Source of the DNA: Myxococcales bacterium
GTDB taxonomy: Bacteria; Myxococcota_A; Polyangia; Polyangiales; Polyangiaceae
Direction of reading: 5' to 3'
Assembly (NCBI GenBank): GCA_016794345.1
Contig: JAEUKE010000207.1
Location: 1 to 64,000, forward strand
Length of the DNA stretch: 64,000 nucleotides
The notes below the pieces were generated by a model, which was not told where the DNA came from, searched no databases, and saw nothing but the letters and a program-made list of their open reading frames with translations. The translations under genes and the position numbers were made by a program. Within the stretch, counting starts at the first letter, position 1. Every line of letters starts with the position of its first letter. This document shows positions 17,948-27,033 of the stretch, piece after piece.

Positions 17948-20086
17948 ATGACCATCCGCTGCGGCCTCTCGCTCTTGCCCGCGGAGGACGTCCGGCTCGC
18001 GACCGCGCCCCTCTTCGAGGCGGGTGCGGTCGACGCCGTCGAGTGGAACGTCGACTTCGGCTTCCCGCCGGCGACCACTCCGGTTTGGATCGAGTCGATC
18101 CTCGCGCGCTTCGAGGAGGCGGGCGCGCTCTACGCCCACGGGGTCGAGCTCTCGCCGATGAGCGCGGAGCTCGCCGAGCACCAGCGAGCCTGGCTCGAGT
18201 CGCTCGGCGGCGCCTTTCGAGAGCGACGGTATCGTCATCTTACCGAGCACTACGGGTTCATCACCGCGGGCGAGTTCGTCCGGGGGACTCCGCTCCCGCT
18301 CCCGCCCAGCCGCGCGCTCCTCTCGATCGCGACCGAGCGGATCGAGAGGCTCCAAGAGCTGACAGGCAGCCCCGTCGGCATCGAGAACCTCGCGTTCGCC
18401 TTCGGCCGGGAGGACGCCGTGTTGCAGGCCGAGGTCGTCCGCGAGCTCTGCGAACGGACCGGCGCGTTCGTCCTGCTCGACGTGCACAACCTCCTCTGCC
18501 AGATCGAGAACTTCGATCTCGACGCGCTGGCGCTCGCGGAGCTCTACGGGCTGCATCGGGTTCGTGAGGTCCACATCGCGGGCGGCTCGCTCGCTCACAC
18601 CGCGGCACCTCCGCTGCGTCCGTTTCGGCGCGACAGCCACGATCACGACGTCCCCGACCCTGCCTTCGCTCTGCTCGCGCAGGTGGTCCCGCGCTGCCCC
18701 GCGCTGGAGGTCGTGATCCTCGAGCGCTCGGATCGATCGACCTTCACGGTGTGTGAAGGCGCGCGCCATCGCGCGGACTTCCTGCGCGTCCGCGAGGTCG
18801 TCTCGTCGGCGCGCGCGGCTCCGCAGCACGCCGAGGAGCCGCGGTCGGCGCCGCTCGACTCGGGTCTCGCGCTCGCCACCGACACCCCCGAGCAGCTGGC
18901 GCGCTACCAGTCGACGTTGCTCGTGAAGCTGAATGCGGGGCAGCGCCCCGCGGAGGCGGTGATCGCCGAGCTCGCCGCGGACGCCGAGCTCGCGGCGTAT
19001 TCGCCCTACGTCGCGACGTTCGAGCCTCGCGCGGTCGAGATCGCGACGGCGATGGCGGCGGAGTGGTGTGCGCGCGACGACGAGGACGGCACGATCGAGG
19101 CCGCGGTGCTGCGCAGCCCGCGCGCCCCGCTCGCCGTCTTCCGTCTTCCGATCCCCGAGCCCGGTCCCGGGCAGGTCCTCGTCCGCCCGATGGCCGTCGG
19201 GCTCTGCGGCACCGACGTGCACGCGTACGACGGGGCGTTCCCGCTGCCTCTCCCGATCGTTCTCGGGCACGAGATCGCCGGCGTCGTCGTCGAGCTCGGT
19301 CCTGGGACGACAGGCCTGCGCGTCGGCGACTCCGTTGGCATCAGCTGGATCCAGCGGACGTGCGGCGCGTGCCCCGCGTGCGCGCGTGGACAGGAGACTC
19401 GCTGCGCGGCGCCGCGCACCTGGATCGAGAACGGCGGCGGGCTCTCCGAGCTGCTCGTGGCCGAAGCGACCGGCTGCACCAAGCTGCCGAGCGGGCTCGA
19501 CCTCGAGCTCGCCGCGCCGCTCTTCTGCGCCGGTCACGTGGCGACCTCCGCGCTCCTCCGCGCGCGCCCGGCCGCGGGCGAGCGCGTCGCGATCCTCGGG
19601 CTCGGCGGGCTCGGTCACCTCGCCGTGCAGATCGCGGCCGCGCTCGGGCACGAGGTCGTCGCCATCACCAGCACGGAAGAGAAGCGGCGCGACGCGCTCG
19701 CGCTCGGCGCGCACGAGTCGGTGCTGGGCGGGGACGATCCCGGGGCGGCGCTCGCCGACGCCGGCGGCGCGGACATCGTGCTGGCGATGACGAGCTCGAT
19801 GCGACACGCCGCCTCGGCGGTGCACGGCGTCCGAGACGGCGGGCGCCTCGTGGTGGTCGGGCTCGGACAGGAGCCGCTTGCGATCGATCCCATCGAGCTC
19901 GTGCAACGCGAGGCCTCGATCATCGGCGCGGTGCAAGGACCGCGCAGCGAGCTCGACGCCGTGCTCGATCTGGCGGCCCGCGGCCGCGTGAGGCCGCGCG
20001 TCGAGGCCTTCCCGTGGCACCTCGCCAACCGCGCGCTCGGCAGGCTCGCGGAGGGCCGCGTTCGCTACCGAGCCGTCATCGTGTGA
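17948..20086 (+). CDS. DUF692/MNIO domain fused to a zinc alcohol dehydrogenase
   Basis: 712 aa. Residues 1-270 are a DUF692 (multinuclear non-haem iron oxidase, MbnB/TglH-like) barrel with the expected ligands: H64, E100-H101, E146, D178 and N181 (LLDVHN), E207 and H209 (EVHIAGG), D229 and H231 (DSHDHD) and E259. Known members rewrite cysteine or other residues in peptides. A helical linker (about 310-375) leads to a medium-chain dehydrogenase: Zn ligands C420 and H441, structural cysteines 472, 475, 478 and 486, and a GLGGLG nucleotide loop. The product is inferred to be a two-step peptide- or metabolite-modifying enzyme. The radical SAM gene follows on the same strand. Confidence 0.93.
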   Translation: MTIRCGLSLLPAEDVRLATAPLFEAGAVDAVEWNVDFGFPPATTPVWIESILARFEEAGALYAHGVELSPMSAELAEHQRAWLESLGGAFRERRYRHLTEHYGFITAGEFVRGTPLPLPPSRALLSIATERIERLQELTGSPVGIENLAFAFGREDAVLQAEVVRELCERTGAFVLLDVHNLLCQIENFDLDALALAELYGLHRVREVHIAGGSLAHTAAPPLRPFRRDSHDHDVPDPAFALLAQVVPRCPALEVVILERSDRSTFTVCEGARHRADFLRVREVVSSARAAPQHAEEPRSAPLDSGLALATDTPEQLARYQSTLLVKLNAGQRPAEAVIAELAADAELAAYSPYVATFEPRAVEIATAMAAEWCARDDEDGTIEAAVLRSPRAPLAVFRLPIPEPGPGQVLVRPMAVGLCGTDVHAYDGAFPLPLPIVLGHEIAGVVVELGPGTTGLRVGDSVGISWIQRTCGACPACARGQETRCAAPRTWIENGGGLSELLVAEATGCTKLPSGLDLELAAPLFCAGHVATSALLRARPAAGERVAILGLGGLGHLAVQIAAALGHEVVAITSTEEKRRDALALGAHESVLGGDDPGAALADAGGADIVLAMTSSMRHAASAVHGVRDGGRLVVVGLGQEPLAIDPIELVQREASIIGAVQGPRSELDAVLDLAARGRVRPRVEAFPWHLANRALGRLAEGRVRYRAVIV

Positions 20087-20224
20087 GCGCGGCGACGCGG
20101 ACTGCGCGTGGGGAGATCTGCACCTCTCAGAAGAGGGAGCAGTCGGGGCACTCGGGTGGCCGCGTACCGACACGGCACGAGGTGGCACATGAAGGACGCC
20201 GATGCCGGTGGTAGCCTCGCTGGG

Positions 20225-21487
20225 ATGTCGTCCTCGAACGCTCCTGCTCGGTTCAACGCGCCGGCGCCGGTGCGAGCCTTCCGCGCCGAGGACGACCAGG
20301 ACATCCACCCGGTCTACGTCGTCTGGGAGATCACGACGAAGTGCGACCAGCCCTGCCAGCACTGCGGCACGCGCGCCGGGCCGGCTCGCCCCGTCGAGCT
20401 CTCGACCGAGCAAGCGCTCGAGGTCGCGCAGAGCCTCGTCGATCTCCGCGCGCGCGAGGTCACCCTCATCGGCGGCGAGGCCTACCTGCGGGCCGACGTG
20501 CTCGACATCGTCTCTTACCTCGCGGACCGCGGCGTGCGCGTCACCATGCAGACCGGCGGCCGCGCCTTCACGAAGGAGCGCGCGCGGGCGTTCCGCAACG
20601 CAGGGCTCGGCGGGTTGGGCGTGTCCATCGACGGCCCCGCGCTCGTGCACGACAAGCTCCGCGGCAACCTCGGGAGCCATCGCGCCGCCATCCAGGCGCT
20701 CGACAACGCGCGCGAGGTCGGCCTCGTGCTCAGCGCGAACTCGCAGATCAACCGGCTCAACGCGCACCTGCTCGAGCAGACGGCGGCCGAGCTCCAGGCC
20801 CGCGGCGTCGAGGCCTGGCAGGTGCAGCTCACCGGCCCCATGGGGCGCGCAGCCGATCACCCCGAGTGGATCATCGAGCCGTGGCGCGTGGTCGAGGTCA
20901 TCGACACCCTCGCCAAGATCCAGCGCGAGGCCATCGAGCGCTTCGACGGCAACGGGGTCTGCTTCAACATCGTACCGAACAACAACATCGGCTACTTCGG
21001 CCCCCACGAGCAGCTCCTCCGCTCACGCCCGGGAGGCGCCGAAGCTCACTGGCGCGGCTGCCTCGCCGGCATCTACATCCTCGGCATCGAGTCCGACGGA
21101 ACCGTGAAGGCGTGTCCTACGCTCCCCACCGCGTCGTACGCCGGCGGCAACGTGCGCGACATCCCGCTCGAGACCATCTGGGCCGAGTCCGAGCAGATCC
21201 GGTTCTCGCGCGACCGGACGACCGACGAGCTCTGGGGCTTCTGCAAGACCTGCTACTACGCCGACGTCTGCCGCGCGGGCTGCTCATGGACCGTCCACAC
21301 GACGCTGGGCCGGCGCGGGAACAACCCGTTCTGTTACCACCGCGTGGTGGAGCTCCGGAAGAAGGGCGTCCGCGAGAAGCTCGTGCACCGCGAGCACGCG
21401 CCGAACCTGCCCTACGATCATGGACGCTTCGACCTGGTCGAAGAGCCTTGGCCGACCGAGGAGCCGGGCGGCTCGACGGGCGGCTGA
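20225..21487 (+). CDS. Radical SAM/SPASM maturase
   Basis: 420 aa from ATG 20225; ATG 20189 and GTG 20108 are in-frame alternatives without a clearly better ribosome site. The [4Fe-4S]/SAM motif is C40-x3-C44-x2-C47 (TKCDQPCQHCGTRAG), followed by a SAM-binding LIGGEAYLR segment. The C-terminal SPASM region supplies further cluster cysteines (GCLAGIYILGIESDGTVKACP, FCKTCYYADVCRAGCSW, NPFCYH). It resembles maturases annotated with GDL-motif peptides, recalled from family naming rather than a search. Such enzymes act on ribosomal peptides. The MNIO-ADH gene is 138 bp upstream. No obvious precursor gene was found between them. Confidence 0.9.
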   Translation: MSSSNAPARFNAPAPVRAFRAEDDQDIHPVYVVWEITTKCDQPCQHCGTRAGPARPVELSTEQALEVAQSLVDLRAREVTLIGGEAYLRADVLDIVSYLADRGVRVTMQTGGRAFTKERARAFRNAGLGGLGVSIDGPALVHDKLRGNLGSHRAAIQALDNAREVGLVLSANSQINRLNAHLLEQTAAELQARGVEAWQVQLTGPMGRAADHPEWIIEPWRVVEVIDTLAKIQREAIERFDGNGVCFNIVPNNNIGYFGPHEQLLRSRPGGAEAHWRGCLAGIYILGIESDGTVKACPTLPTASYAGGNVRDIPLETIWAESEQIRFSRDRTTDELWGFCKTCYYADVCRAGCSWTVHTTLGRRGNNPFCYHRVVELRKKGVREKLVHREHAPNLPYDHGRFDLVEEPWPTEEPGGSTGG

Positions 21488-21494
21488 GCGCGGC

Positions 21495-24020
21495 TCAGTC
21501 CACGTGTCCGGTGAACGTGGGCTCGGCCGCGCCCTCGGGCCAGTGGACCTGAACGAGGCCCATCGGCACGCTCCGGACGCCCCACTTGCCGACAGCCTCC
21601 GAGGTCATGTTCTGGAAGACGCGACGCTCGCCCGGGCGTAGCGGCACCACGATCGTCGCCGGTCCACTCGACTCGAACGGCGACGAGGCGGCCGCTGCCG
21701 AGACCTCTGCGCCGGCCAGCGACCCGGCCACCACCGTCACGGTCCCCGAGCAACCGAGCTGGAGGAAGCCGTCCTTCCGGCGGAGCTCACAGCCTCCCAG
21801 CCGTGCAAACGGCTCGACCGCGGCCCACGCGGCCCGCGGCGGACGCGTGCCCGAACCCGCCGGCGAAGCCGGATCGGAGACCTCCTGCGGGAGCTTCGGC
21901 GGCGTCTCTTCCGGGAACGGCGGCACGTACCCGCCGAGGGTGCGCAGGTACGCCGCGAGCGCCCCTTGGTCGTCCGCCGAGAGCTGGAAGGTGCTCCCCA
22001 TCGCCTTGCCGTTCTTCCGGACGAGCTCCTCGAGTGAGGCGACAGAACCGTCATGATAATAGGGCGGGGTCCCGCCCACGAAGAGGAGCGACGGTGTCTT
22101 GAACGGGACCCGCTCCTCGTCGAAGCCGGGGTGCCGCGGACGTTCGAGCAGGACCGCCTGCCCGTTGGCGAAGTCGTGCGCAGGCCAGTGGCAGGTGGCG
22201 CACCCGGCCTCGCTCTCGAAGAGGGCCTTGCCGCGCTGCTCGAGCTCGCCGAGCGGCCGCTCTCGCACGCGCGGTGCAGGCAGCCCTTCGCGGACGAACG
22301 CGGCGATCCACTTGGGGCGATCGAGGACCACGGCGTACGCGCTCTCGCGCGAGCCTTGCCAGCGGTGGAGGGCGAAGCCACCTCGCAGGCGCGCGTCCAG
22401 GCTGGGGGCTTCGGCGCGCCAACCGTAAGGGCCGGCGGCCTTCGTGCGCCCTGCGATCATGGGCGTCTGCCGCGGAACGCCGGGCTCGATCAGGCGCGGA
22501 ACGCCAGCGATGAGCGCGGCCGAGGCAGCGGCGATCCCGCGGTAGCCCGTCAGGGGCTCGGCCGGCTCGACGGGTTTCCCGTCCTTTCCGTCGTGTTTGA
22601 CGATCTCGTGCCAGACGTGGCCGTCGTCGCGGCCGTCCGGATGGCAGCCCGCACAGCCGAGGCCACCGCTGATCGTCCCGTCGGTCGCGTCGTAGAAGAG
22701 CCGCTTGCCCCTCTGCGCGTCCTCCCCGAGGGAGTCGTCGGTGAGGTGCACGAAGGGGATCGGCCCGGTCTCGTCGAGGGTGACGATCGAGAGATCGTTC
22801 GTCGAACGGCAGTAGACCCACGCCACCTTCTCGTCCGCCGAGAGGGCGATCGCGGTCGGCGCCCCACCCGAGAGGACGAGCGAAGGGTGCGGGGCCTCCT
22901 TCTCGTCGTACTTGGCGAGCTGGTAGACGCGCTTGGTGGCGAGCGACGGGTCGAGCGCTCGCGCGTCGAGCTCGACGAGGGTGTTGGTCCCTTCGCTCGC
23001 GACGAGGAGCGTGTCCGCCGACCGCCGGTAGACCGCCGCGCGAGGCTGGACGAAGTCCGCCTTCGAGAGCGCGACGAGCCCGTCGACGTCGAACAGATCG
23101 CCCGTCGCGATGTTCCCCCAGCCGCTGCGTGCGGAGGCGCGCGGAGCGAGCGAGGTCTCCGTCTCGGTCCTCATCACGTCGACCGTGGCCGAGCCGAACC
23201 ACCACTCCACGCCCTGGGCGCCGATGGCATGGCGCGGCAGGAAGAGCTTCGCGCCATCCGGCGAGAGGAGGGCGGCGTAGCCGAGCGACGCCGGCAAGAG
23301 CCGCCCCGGGGGAGACTTGAGCGGCGAAGGGGCGACCTCGACGCGGGTCACCTTGGGCGCCGCCGCGGAGACGTCCGCGATCTTCGTGACGCGGCTGCCG
23401 ACGAGGTGGGAAACGTACGCCGCGCCGCTCTCGGCGATGGCGATCCCCCTCGGCTCGCGCGCCGCGTTCATGGTCCAGCGCGCCTTCAGGGTGGCGAGAT
23501 CGATCGCGCTCACCTGGTGCGTCCACGCGCTCGTGACGAGGGCCGTCTTGCCGTCCGCGGAGACGGCGAGGCCCCAGGCGTCGTCAGGCAGCTCGAGCCT
23601 GCGGTTCTCGGTCCAGCTGTCGCCGGCGAGGACGAGCTCGACGAGCATGCCGGGCTCGCGGACGGTCACGAGGACCCGGTCCTGGAACGCGAGGACCTGC
23701 GCAGGCCGGCCCGGCAACGCGATGGCCTTGCTCGGTGTGCTCACGTCGACGGGGAGCGGGATCTGCCGCAAGGTGGCGTGATCCTCGTCGGCCAGGAAGA
23801 GCGTCTTGCCGTCCGGGCTGCGCGCGAGCGCCGAGCCGGATCGGTCGGCGACGCCGGCCGTGCTCGGCGCCACGCCGGCGACGGCGGGTGCGACCGGCGG
23901 CGTGAGGGAGGCCGCGCTCCCGGAGGCCGCGCTCGTCGGTGGCGGAGCCGGCTCGTCCTCACACGATGCCGCGAGCCCGCAGAGGGCCCCCAACAGACAA
24001 AGCAGCGAAAGCCGCACCAT
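21495..24020 (-). CDS. Di-haem cytochrome c lipoprotein, MauG/CcpA-like with beta-propeller
   Basis: 841 aa from ATG 24020. The signal ends at Cys20 (LAASC), followed by a Pro/Ala/Ser tether. Residues 60-420 show WD/YVTN-type propeller repeats (ALARSPDGKTLFLADED, LAVSADGKTALVTSAW, ALSADEKVAWVYC). Two c-type haem motifs follow, CAGCH (456-460) and CATCH (607-611), as in bacterial di-haem cytochrome c peroxidase/MauG proteins, then a ~130-residue C-terminal domain. It acts outside the cytoplasm as an electron carrier, peroxidase or oxidant-driven modifier. It ends 7 bp from the convergent radical SAM gene, so it is a neighbour but not in that operon. Confidence 0.9.
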   Translation of the reverse strand: MVRLSLLCLLGALCGLAASCEDEPAPPPTSAASGSAASLTPPVAPAVAGVAPSTAGVADRSGSALARSPDGKTLFLADEDHATLRQIPLPVDVSTPSKAIALPGRPAQVLAFQDRVLVTVREPGMLVELVLAGDSWTENRRLELPDDAWGLAVSADGKTALVTSAWTHQVSAIDLATLKARWTMNAAREPRGIAIAESGAAYVSHLVGSRVTKIADVSAAAPKVTRVEVAPSPLKSPPGRLLPASLGYAALLSPDGAKLFLPRHAIGAQGVEWWFGSATVDVMRTETETSLAPRASARSGWGNIATGDLFDVDGLVALSKADFVQPRAAVYRRSADTLLVASEGTNTLVELDARALDPSLATKRVYQLAKYDEKEAPHPSLVLSGGAPTAIALSADEKVAWVYCRSTNDLSIVTLDETGPIPFVHLTDDSLGEDAQRGKRLFYDATDGTISGGLGCAGCHPDGRDDGHVWHEIVKHDGKDGKPVEPAEPLTGYRGIAAASAALIAGVPRLIEPGVPRQTPMIAGRTKAAGPYGWRAEAPSLDARLRGGFALHRWQGSRESAYAVVLDRPKWIAAFVREGLPAPRVRERPLGELEQRGKALFESEAGCATCHWPAHDFANGQAVLLERPRHPGFDEERVPFKTPSLLFVGGTPPYYHDGSVASLEELVRKNGKAMGSTFQLSADDQGALAAYLRTLGGYVPPFPEETPPKLPQEVSDPASPAGSGTRPPRAAWAAVEPFARLGGCELRRKDGFLQLGCSGTVTVVAGSLAGAEVSAAAASSPFESSGPATIVVPLRPGERRVFQNMTSEAVGKWGVRSVPMGLVQVHWPEGAAEPTFTGHVD

Positions 24021-24149
24021 TCCGGTACGCCGAGAATAGCAGGGCCATTCCCGCTTCCCCCAGCCCCGCGGCCGGCTACGAGGTCGACGCGAGTGAGCGC
24101 TGGGCCTACGCTTGCGCTGCGCTGCGCGTCCGAGCAGCACGCGTTTACC

Positions 24150-24881
24150 ATGACCACACTGTCATCTTCTTCGCTCTCGCTCGGCGAGTCCCCGACCGAG
24201 GCCTCGATCGCCGCCGCGGCGAACGCAGCGACCAGCGCCGCGCTCAAAGGCGGGGCCGACGTGCGCGCCGTCGCCGAGCAGCTTCTGGGCTGGCACGACC
24301 AGGCGGTCGCGGCGGTTCGCCGGCGTCTGCCGCTCGCTCAGGCGCTCGCGTGCGCTCCCGGCTGCGCCCACTGTTGCCACCTGAAGGTCACGGTCACGCC
24401 GCTGGAGGTGCTGCTCCTCGCGGCCACGCTCCGCGCCGCTCCGGCCGCGCTCTCGCGCATCAAGCGCCGCGTGAAGGAGGCCGACAAACAGACCCGCGGC
24501 AAGACCGCCGATCAGCGCCTCGCCCTCGGCCTCCCCTGCCCGCTCCTCGACTCCGAGGGCCGCTGCGTCGCCTACGACGTGCGCCCGCTCTCCTGCGCGG
24601 GGACGAACTCGTTCGACGCCGATGGCTGTCGGAAGACGCTCGCCAAGGAGACGACCGAGCCGGTCGCCCACGATCCGGTGCTCCTGCGCGCCGCGAGCGC
24701 CGTCGCGGCCGGCGTGACGGAGGCCACCTTCGCCTCGCGCCGCGACGGACGCATCCTCGAGCTCGTCGCCGCGCTCAAGATCGCCCTCGACGATCCCGAG
24801 GCGAAGAGCAAATGGCTGCGCGGGGAGCCCGTGTTCCAGGCCGCGGTCGACGCCGAGTTCGCCGCCGCGATGGAGGGCTGA
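24150..24881 (+). CDS. YkgJ-type cysteine-cluster protein
   Basis: 243 aa from ATG 24150. The central part carries the YkgJ signature: CAPGCAHCCH, then CPLLDSEGRCVAYDVRPLSCAG and DGCRKT, about eight cysteines that bind Zn or an Fe-S cluster. Function of the family is unsettled; some members influence metal or flagellar processes. Cytoplasmic. The upstream spacer 24021-24149 separates it from the divergent cytochrome gene and likely holds both promoters. Confidence 0.88.
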   Translation: MTTLSSSSLSLGESPTEASIAAAANAATSAALKGGADVRAVAEQLLGWHDQAVAAVRRRLPLAQALACAPGCAHCCHLKVTVTPLEVLLLAATLRAAPAALSRIKRRVKEADKQTRGKTADQRLALGLPCPLLDSEGRCVAYDVRPLSCAGTNSFDADGCRKTLAKETTEPVAHDPVLLRAASAVAAGVTEATFASRRDGRILELVAALKIALDDPEAKSKWLRGEPVFQAAVDAEFAAAMEG

Positions 24882-24954
24882 CGCGCTGCGCGCGAGCGTC
24901 ATGGTTCCGACACGTTAAGTCCTCGAGAGAACGAGCCGCTCACCGAGTTGGCTC

Positions 24955-25788
24955 ATGCTCGCCGCGCCCCCTGCACCGCTTCCCACGACACGGCCGAAAG
25001 CGATCACACCGGTCGGTCTGTCGAGGCAGCGCACGCCGGTCGCCCTGCGCCGGGCACCGTCCCAGCCGGACCTCGAGATCGCCCTCACCCACACCGAGCG
25101 CATCGCGGCCCAGGTCGCCCAGGCCTCCCACGCGGACCCGTTCGCCGCCGCGGCCGTCGCCTACCGGTGGCTGGGCAAGGTCGAGGACGTTCAGCCCAGC
25201 ATGTTCGACGACCCGTCCGCGCAGCGAGCCTGGGCGGAGGCCTGGTGTGTGCTCGACGGCGTGGCCCGCAGCAGCAAGCGCGACTCGCACCTGGAGAACG
25301 AGGTCGCGCGCTACCTGGCCAGCAAGGCCGAGCAAGACACGTTCGACCGCGAGCTCGGCGCCGACCCGATCGCGCGACTCGAAGACGCTCGCGGTGGCGC
25401 GCTCCAGGCCCTGCGGATCGTCCTCTGGCATGCCGTGCTCACCGTCTGCCTGGTGGGTCCGGCCTCCTTTCTCCTGATCGCCGGCCTCGCGCTCGGCCCC
25501 GTCGGCGCGACGCTCCTGATCGCCGGCCTCGTGCTCTCGGCACCGGCTTCGTTCGCCGCCGTCTCTCTCTTCCGGGCTCACCGCGAGCTCCGGCACGCGA
25601 AGGCGGACGTCGACCGCGTCGACGCGCTCTGCGAGCGACGGCGCGCGTTTCTCGCGAGCGCCCGCGGCGGACGCTTCCTGTCGAAGATCGGCCGGCATCA
25701 CCCGCTCGTCACGCTCACCGCGCGACCGCCGGCGACCGTCCCGCAACGTGCCGACCGCGCGACTCGCCCCACCGTCAGCTCGCGGTGA
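24955..25788 (+). CDS. Membrane protein with two transmembrane helices
   Basis: 277 aa. A charged, helical N-terminal half (HTERIAAQVAQASH ... VLDGVARSSKRDSHLENEVA) precedes two close transmembrane segments (LWHAVLTVCLVGPASFLLIAG and ATLLIAGLVLSAPASFAAVSL) and a basic tail. No family recognised. The last 14 bases overlap the 3' end of the convergent MAPEG gene. Confidence 0.7.
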   Translation: MLAAPPAPLPTTRPKAITPVGLSRQRTPVALRRAPSQPDLEIALTHTERIAAQVAQASHADPFAAAAVAYRWLGKVEDVQPSMFDDPSAQRAWAEAWCVLDGVARSSKRDSHLENEVARYLASKAEQDTFDRELGADPIARLEDARGGALQALRIVLWHAVLTVCLVGPASFLLIAGLALGPVGATLLIAGLVLSAPASFAAVSLFRAHRELRHAKADVDRVDALCERRRAFLASARGGRFLSKIGRHHPLVTLTARPPATVPQRADRATRPTVSSR

Positions 25789-26224
25789 CGGAACGCGCGA
25801 GATCGATGCCGCGGACGAGCACGTGCACGGCGAGCGCCGTCAAGCAGAGGACCCCGAGCCCAAACGCGCGGTTCCGGTGAGGCTGGCGCGGTCGCAGGAA
25901 GAACCAGGTGTGCAAGAAGCGCGAGCCGACGTAGACGCCGAAGTACACGGGCGCGAGGGCAGGTGTCGCGTTGGAGAGCACGTACGCGGCGCCCAGCGCG
26001 AGAAATAGCGGCTGACCTTCGCCGTCGTTCCGCAAGACCCGCTGCGCCCGCGCGGCGACCGGGTGGTCCTCGGCCTCCTCGCCACCCCAGTGGCGGGCGT
26101 CCTCCGGATATTGGAAACGCTTCGTCCGGAGGCGGACGACTCCCTGTGTCGAGACCGTCACCAGCATCTTCGCGTAGAGCAGGGCCGCTGCGATCGAGTA
26201 GGCGGCCACGGACGTTGTGTGCAT
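25775..26224 (-). CDS. MAPEG-family membrane protein
   Basis: 149 aa with four predicted transmembrane helices. The motif RVLRNDGEGQPLFLALG and the later YVGSRFLHTWFF and PHRNRAFGLG segments match the MAPEG family (microsomal glutathione transferase and eicosanoid enzymes). Bacterial members often have untested substrates. Start codons of this gene and the AraC gene lie 11 bp apart, a tight divergent arrangement that suggests regulation by that AraC protein. A second MAPEG gene occurs at 56926. Confidence 0.85.
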   Translation of the reverse strand: MHTTSVAAYSIAAALLYAKMLVTVSTQGVVRLRTKRFQYPEDARHWGGEEAEDHPVAARAQRVLRNDGEGQPLFLALGAAYVLSNATPALAPVYFGVYVGSRFLHTWFFLRPRQPHRNRAFGLGVLCLTALAVHVLVRGIDLARSVTAS

Positions 26225-26235
26225 ACTCGCCTCTT

Positions 26236-27033
26236 ATGGGCCTCCCGGCCGGCGCCGGCTTGTATGATTCGGGCGAAGACGCCGCGGCCATCGTCGTCGA
26301 GCGCGGCGCGGTCCACCTGAGCCGAACGCAGCGGACGAGCCGGCACGCCCACCATGCCTGGAAGGTCCACGTGGGCATCGACGCGCCGGTCTGGCTCGAG
26401 TCGGCCGAGCTCCGCGTCCGCCCACAGGACGGCGCGCGCCTGCTGGTCGTCCCTCCGGACTTGGAGCACACCACCGGCGCGGTGGGTTGGTCGGCGGCGA
26501 TCTTCGTCGAGCCGGGGACGCGCAGCACGCCGGCCAGGGGTGACAAGAGACCGTTCGTGCTCCAAGGAGCGGCGGCGCGCCGCGTCGTCGACGCCTGCCG
26601 CGAGTCGCAAGCGAGCGTTCGGCCCGAGACCCGCGCCCTCGTCGACGAGGTCGTGCGGCACACGGTTCCCCTCACGCGCGAGCGCCTCGACGCTCGGGTG
26701 GCGCGCGCCCTGGAACGGCTGGCGCGTGCGCCCGGCACGCCGCTCACCGACCTCGCGCGCGGGGTCGGCCTCAGCGTCGATCGGCTCACCCACCTGGTCT
26801 CCCTCGAGACGGGCATCCCGCCTCGCCGGCACGCCGTCTGGCAACGACTGCTCGCCCTGCTCTCCGGTCAGCCCCAGCTCGGAAGCCTGGCGGAGGTGGC
26901 GGTGAGCGCGGGCTTCACCGACCACGCGCACATGACGCGGACGTTCCGCCGGTTCCTGGGCCGCGCCCCCTCCGAGTTCAAGAGCCCGCCACTGGTCATC
27001 GCGCCGTGGGCGACCGCGCTCGGGGCTCGCTAG
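26236..27033 (+). CDS. AraC-family transcriptional regulator
   Basis: 265 aa from ATG 26236. An N-terminal cupin-like sensing half (HAHHAWKVHVGIDAPVWLES and DGARLLVVPPDLEHTTG) is followed by the C-terminal double helix-turn-helix (LTDLARGVGLSVDRLTHLVSLETG; LAEVAVSAGFTDHAHMTRTFRRFLGRAPSEFK), which fits AraC/XylS regulators. It probably controls the divergent MAPEG gene and/or the convergent Rieske gene, with which it overlaps by 4 bp at the 3' ends. Confidence 0.93.
   Translation: MGLPAGAGLYDSGEDAAAIVVERGAVHLSRTQRTSRHAHHAWKVHVGIDAPVWLESAELRVRPQDGARLLVVPPDLEHTTGAVGWSAAIFVEPGTRSTPARGDKRPFVLQGAAARRVVDACRESQASVRPETRALVDEVVRHTVPLTRERLDARVARALERLARAPGTPLTDLARGVGLSVDRLTHLVSLETGIPPRRHAVWQRLLALLSGQPQLGSLAEVAVSAGFTDHAHMTRTFRRFLGRAPSEFKSPPLVIAPWATALGAR

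Noticed and set aside
20108..20224. Extended N-terminus of the radical SAM protein from GTG 20108
   Set aside because: The extra residues are Arg/Ser-rich with no conservation pattern, and no ribosome site is better than that of the inner starts.
17825..21007. A very long open frame (about 1060 codons) on the minus strand opposite the MNIO fusion and radical SAM genes
   Set aside because: It is a GC-rich antisense shadow: composition is Arg/Glu/Ala/Asp-rich with no domain, while the plus strand has clear conserved motifs.
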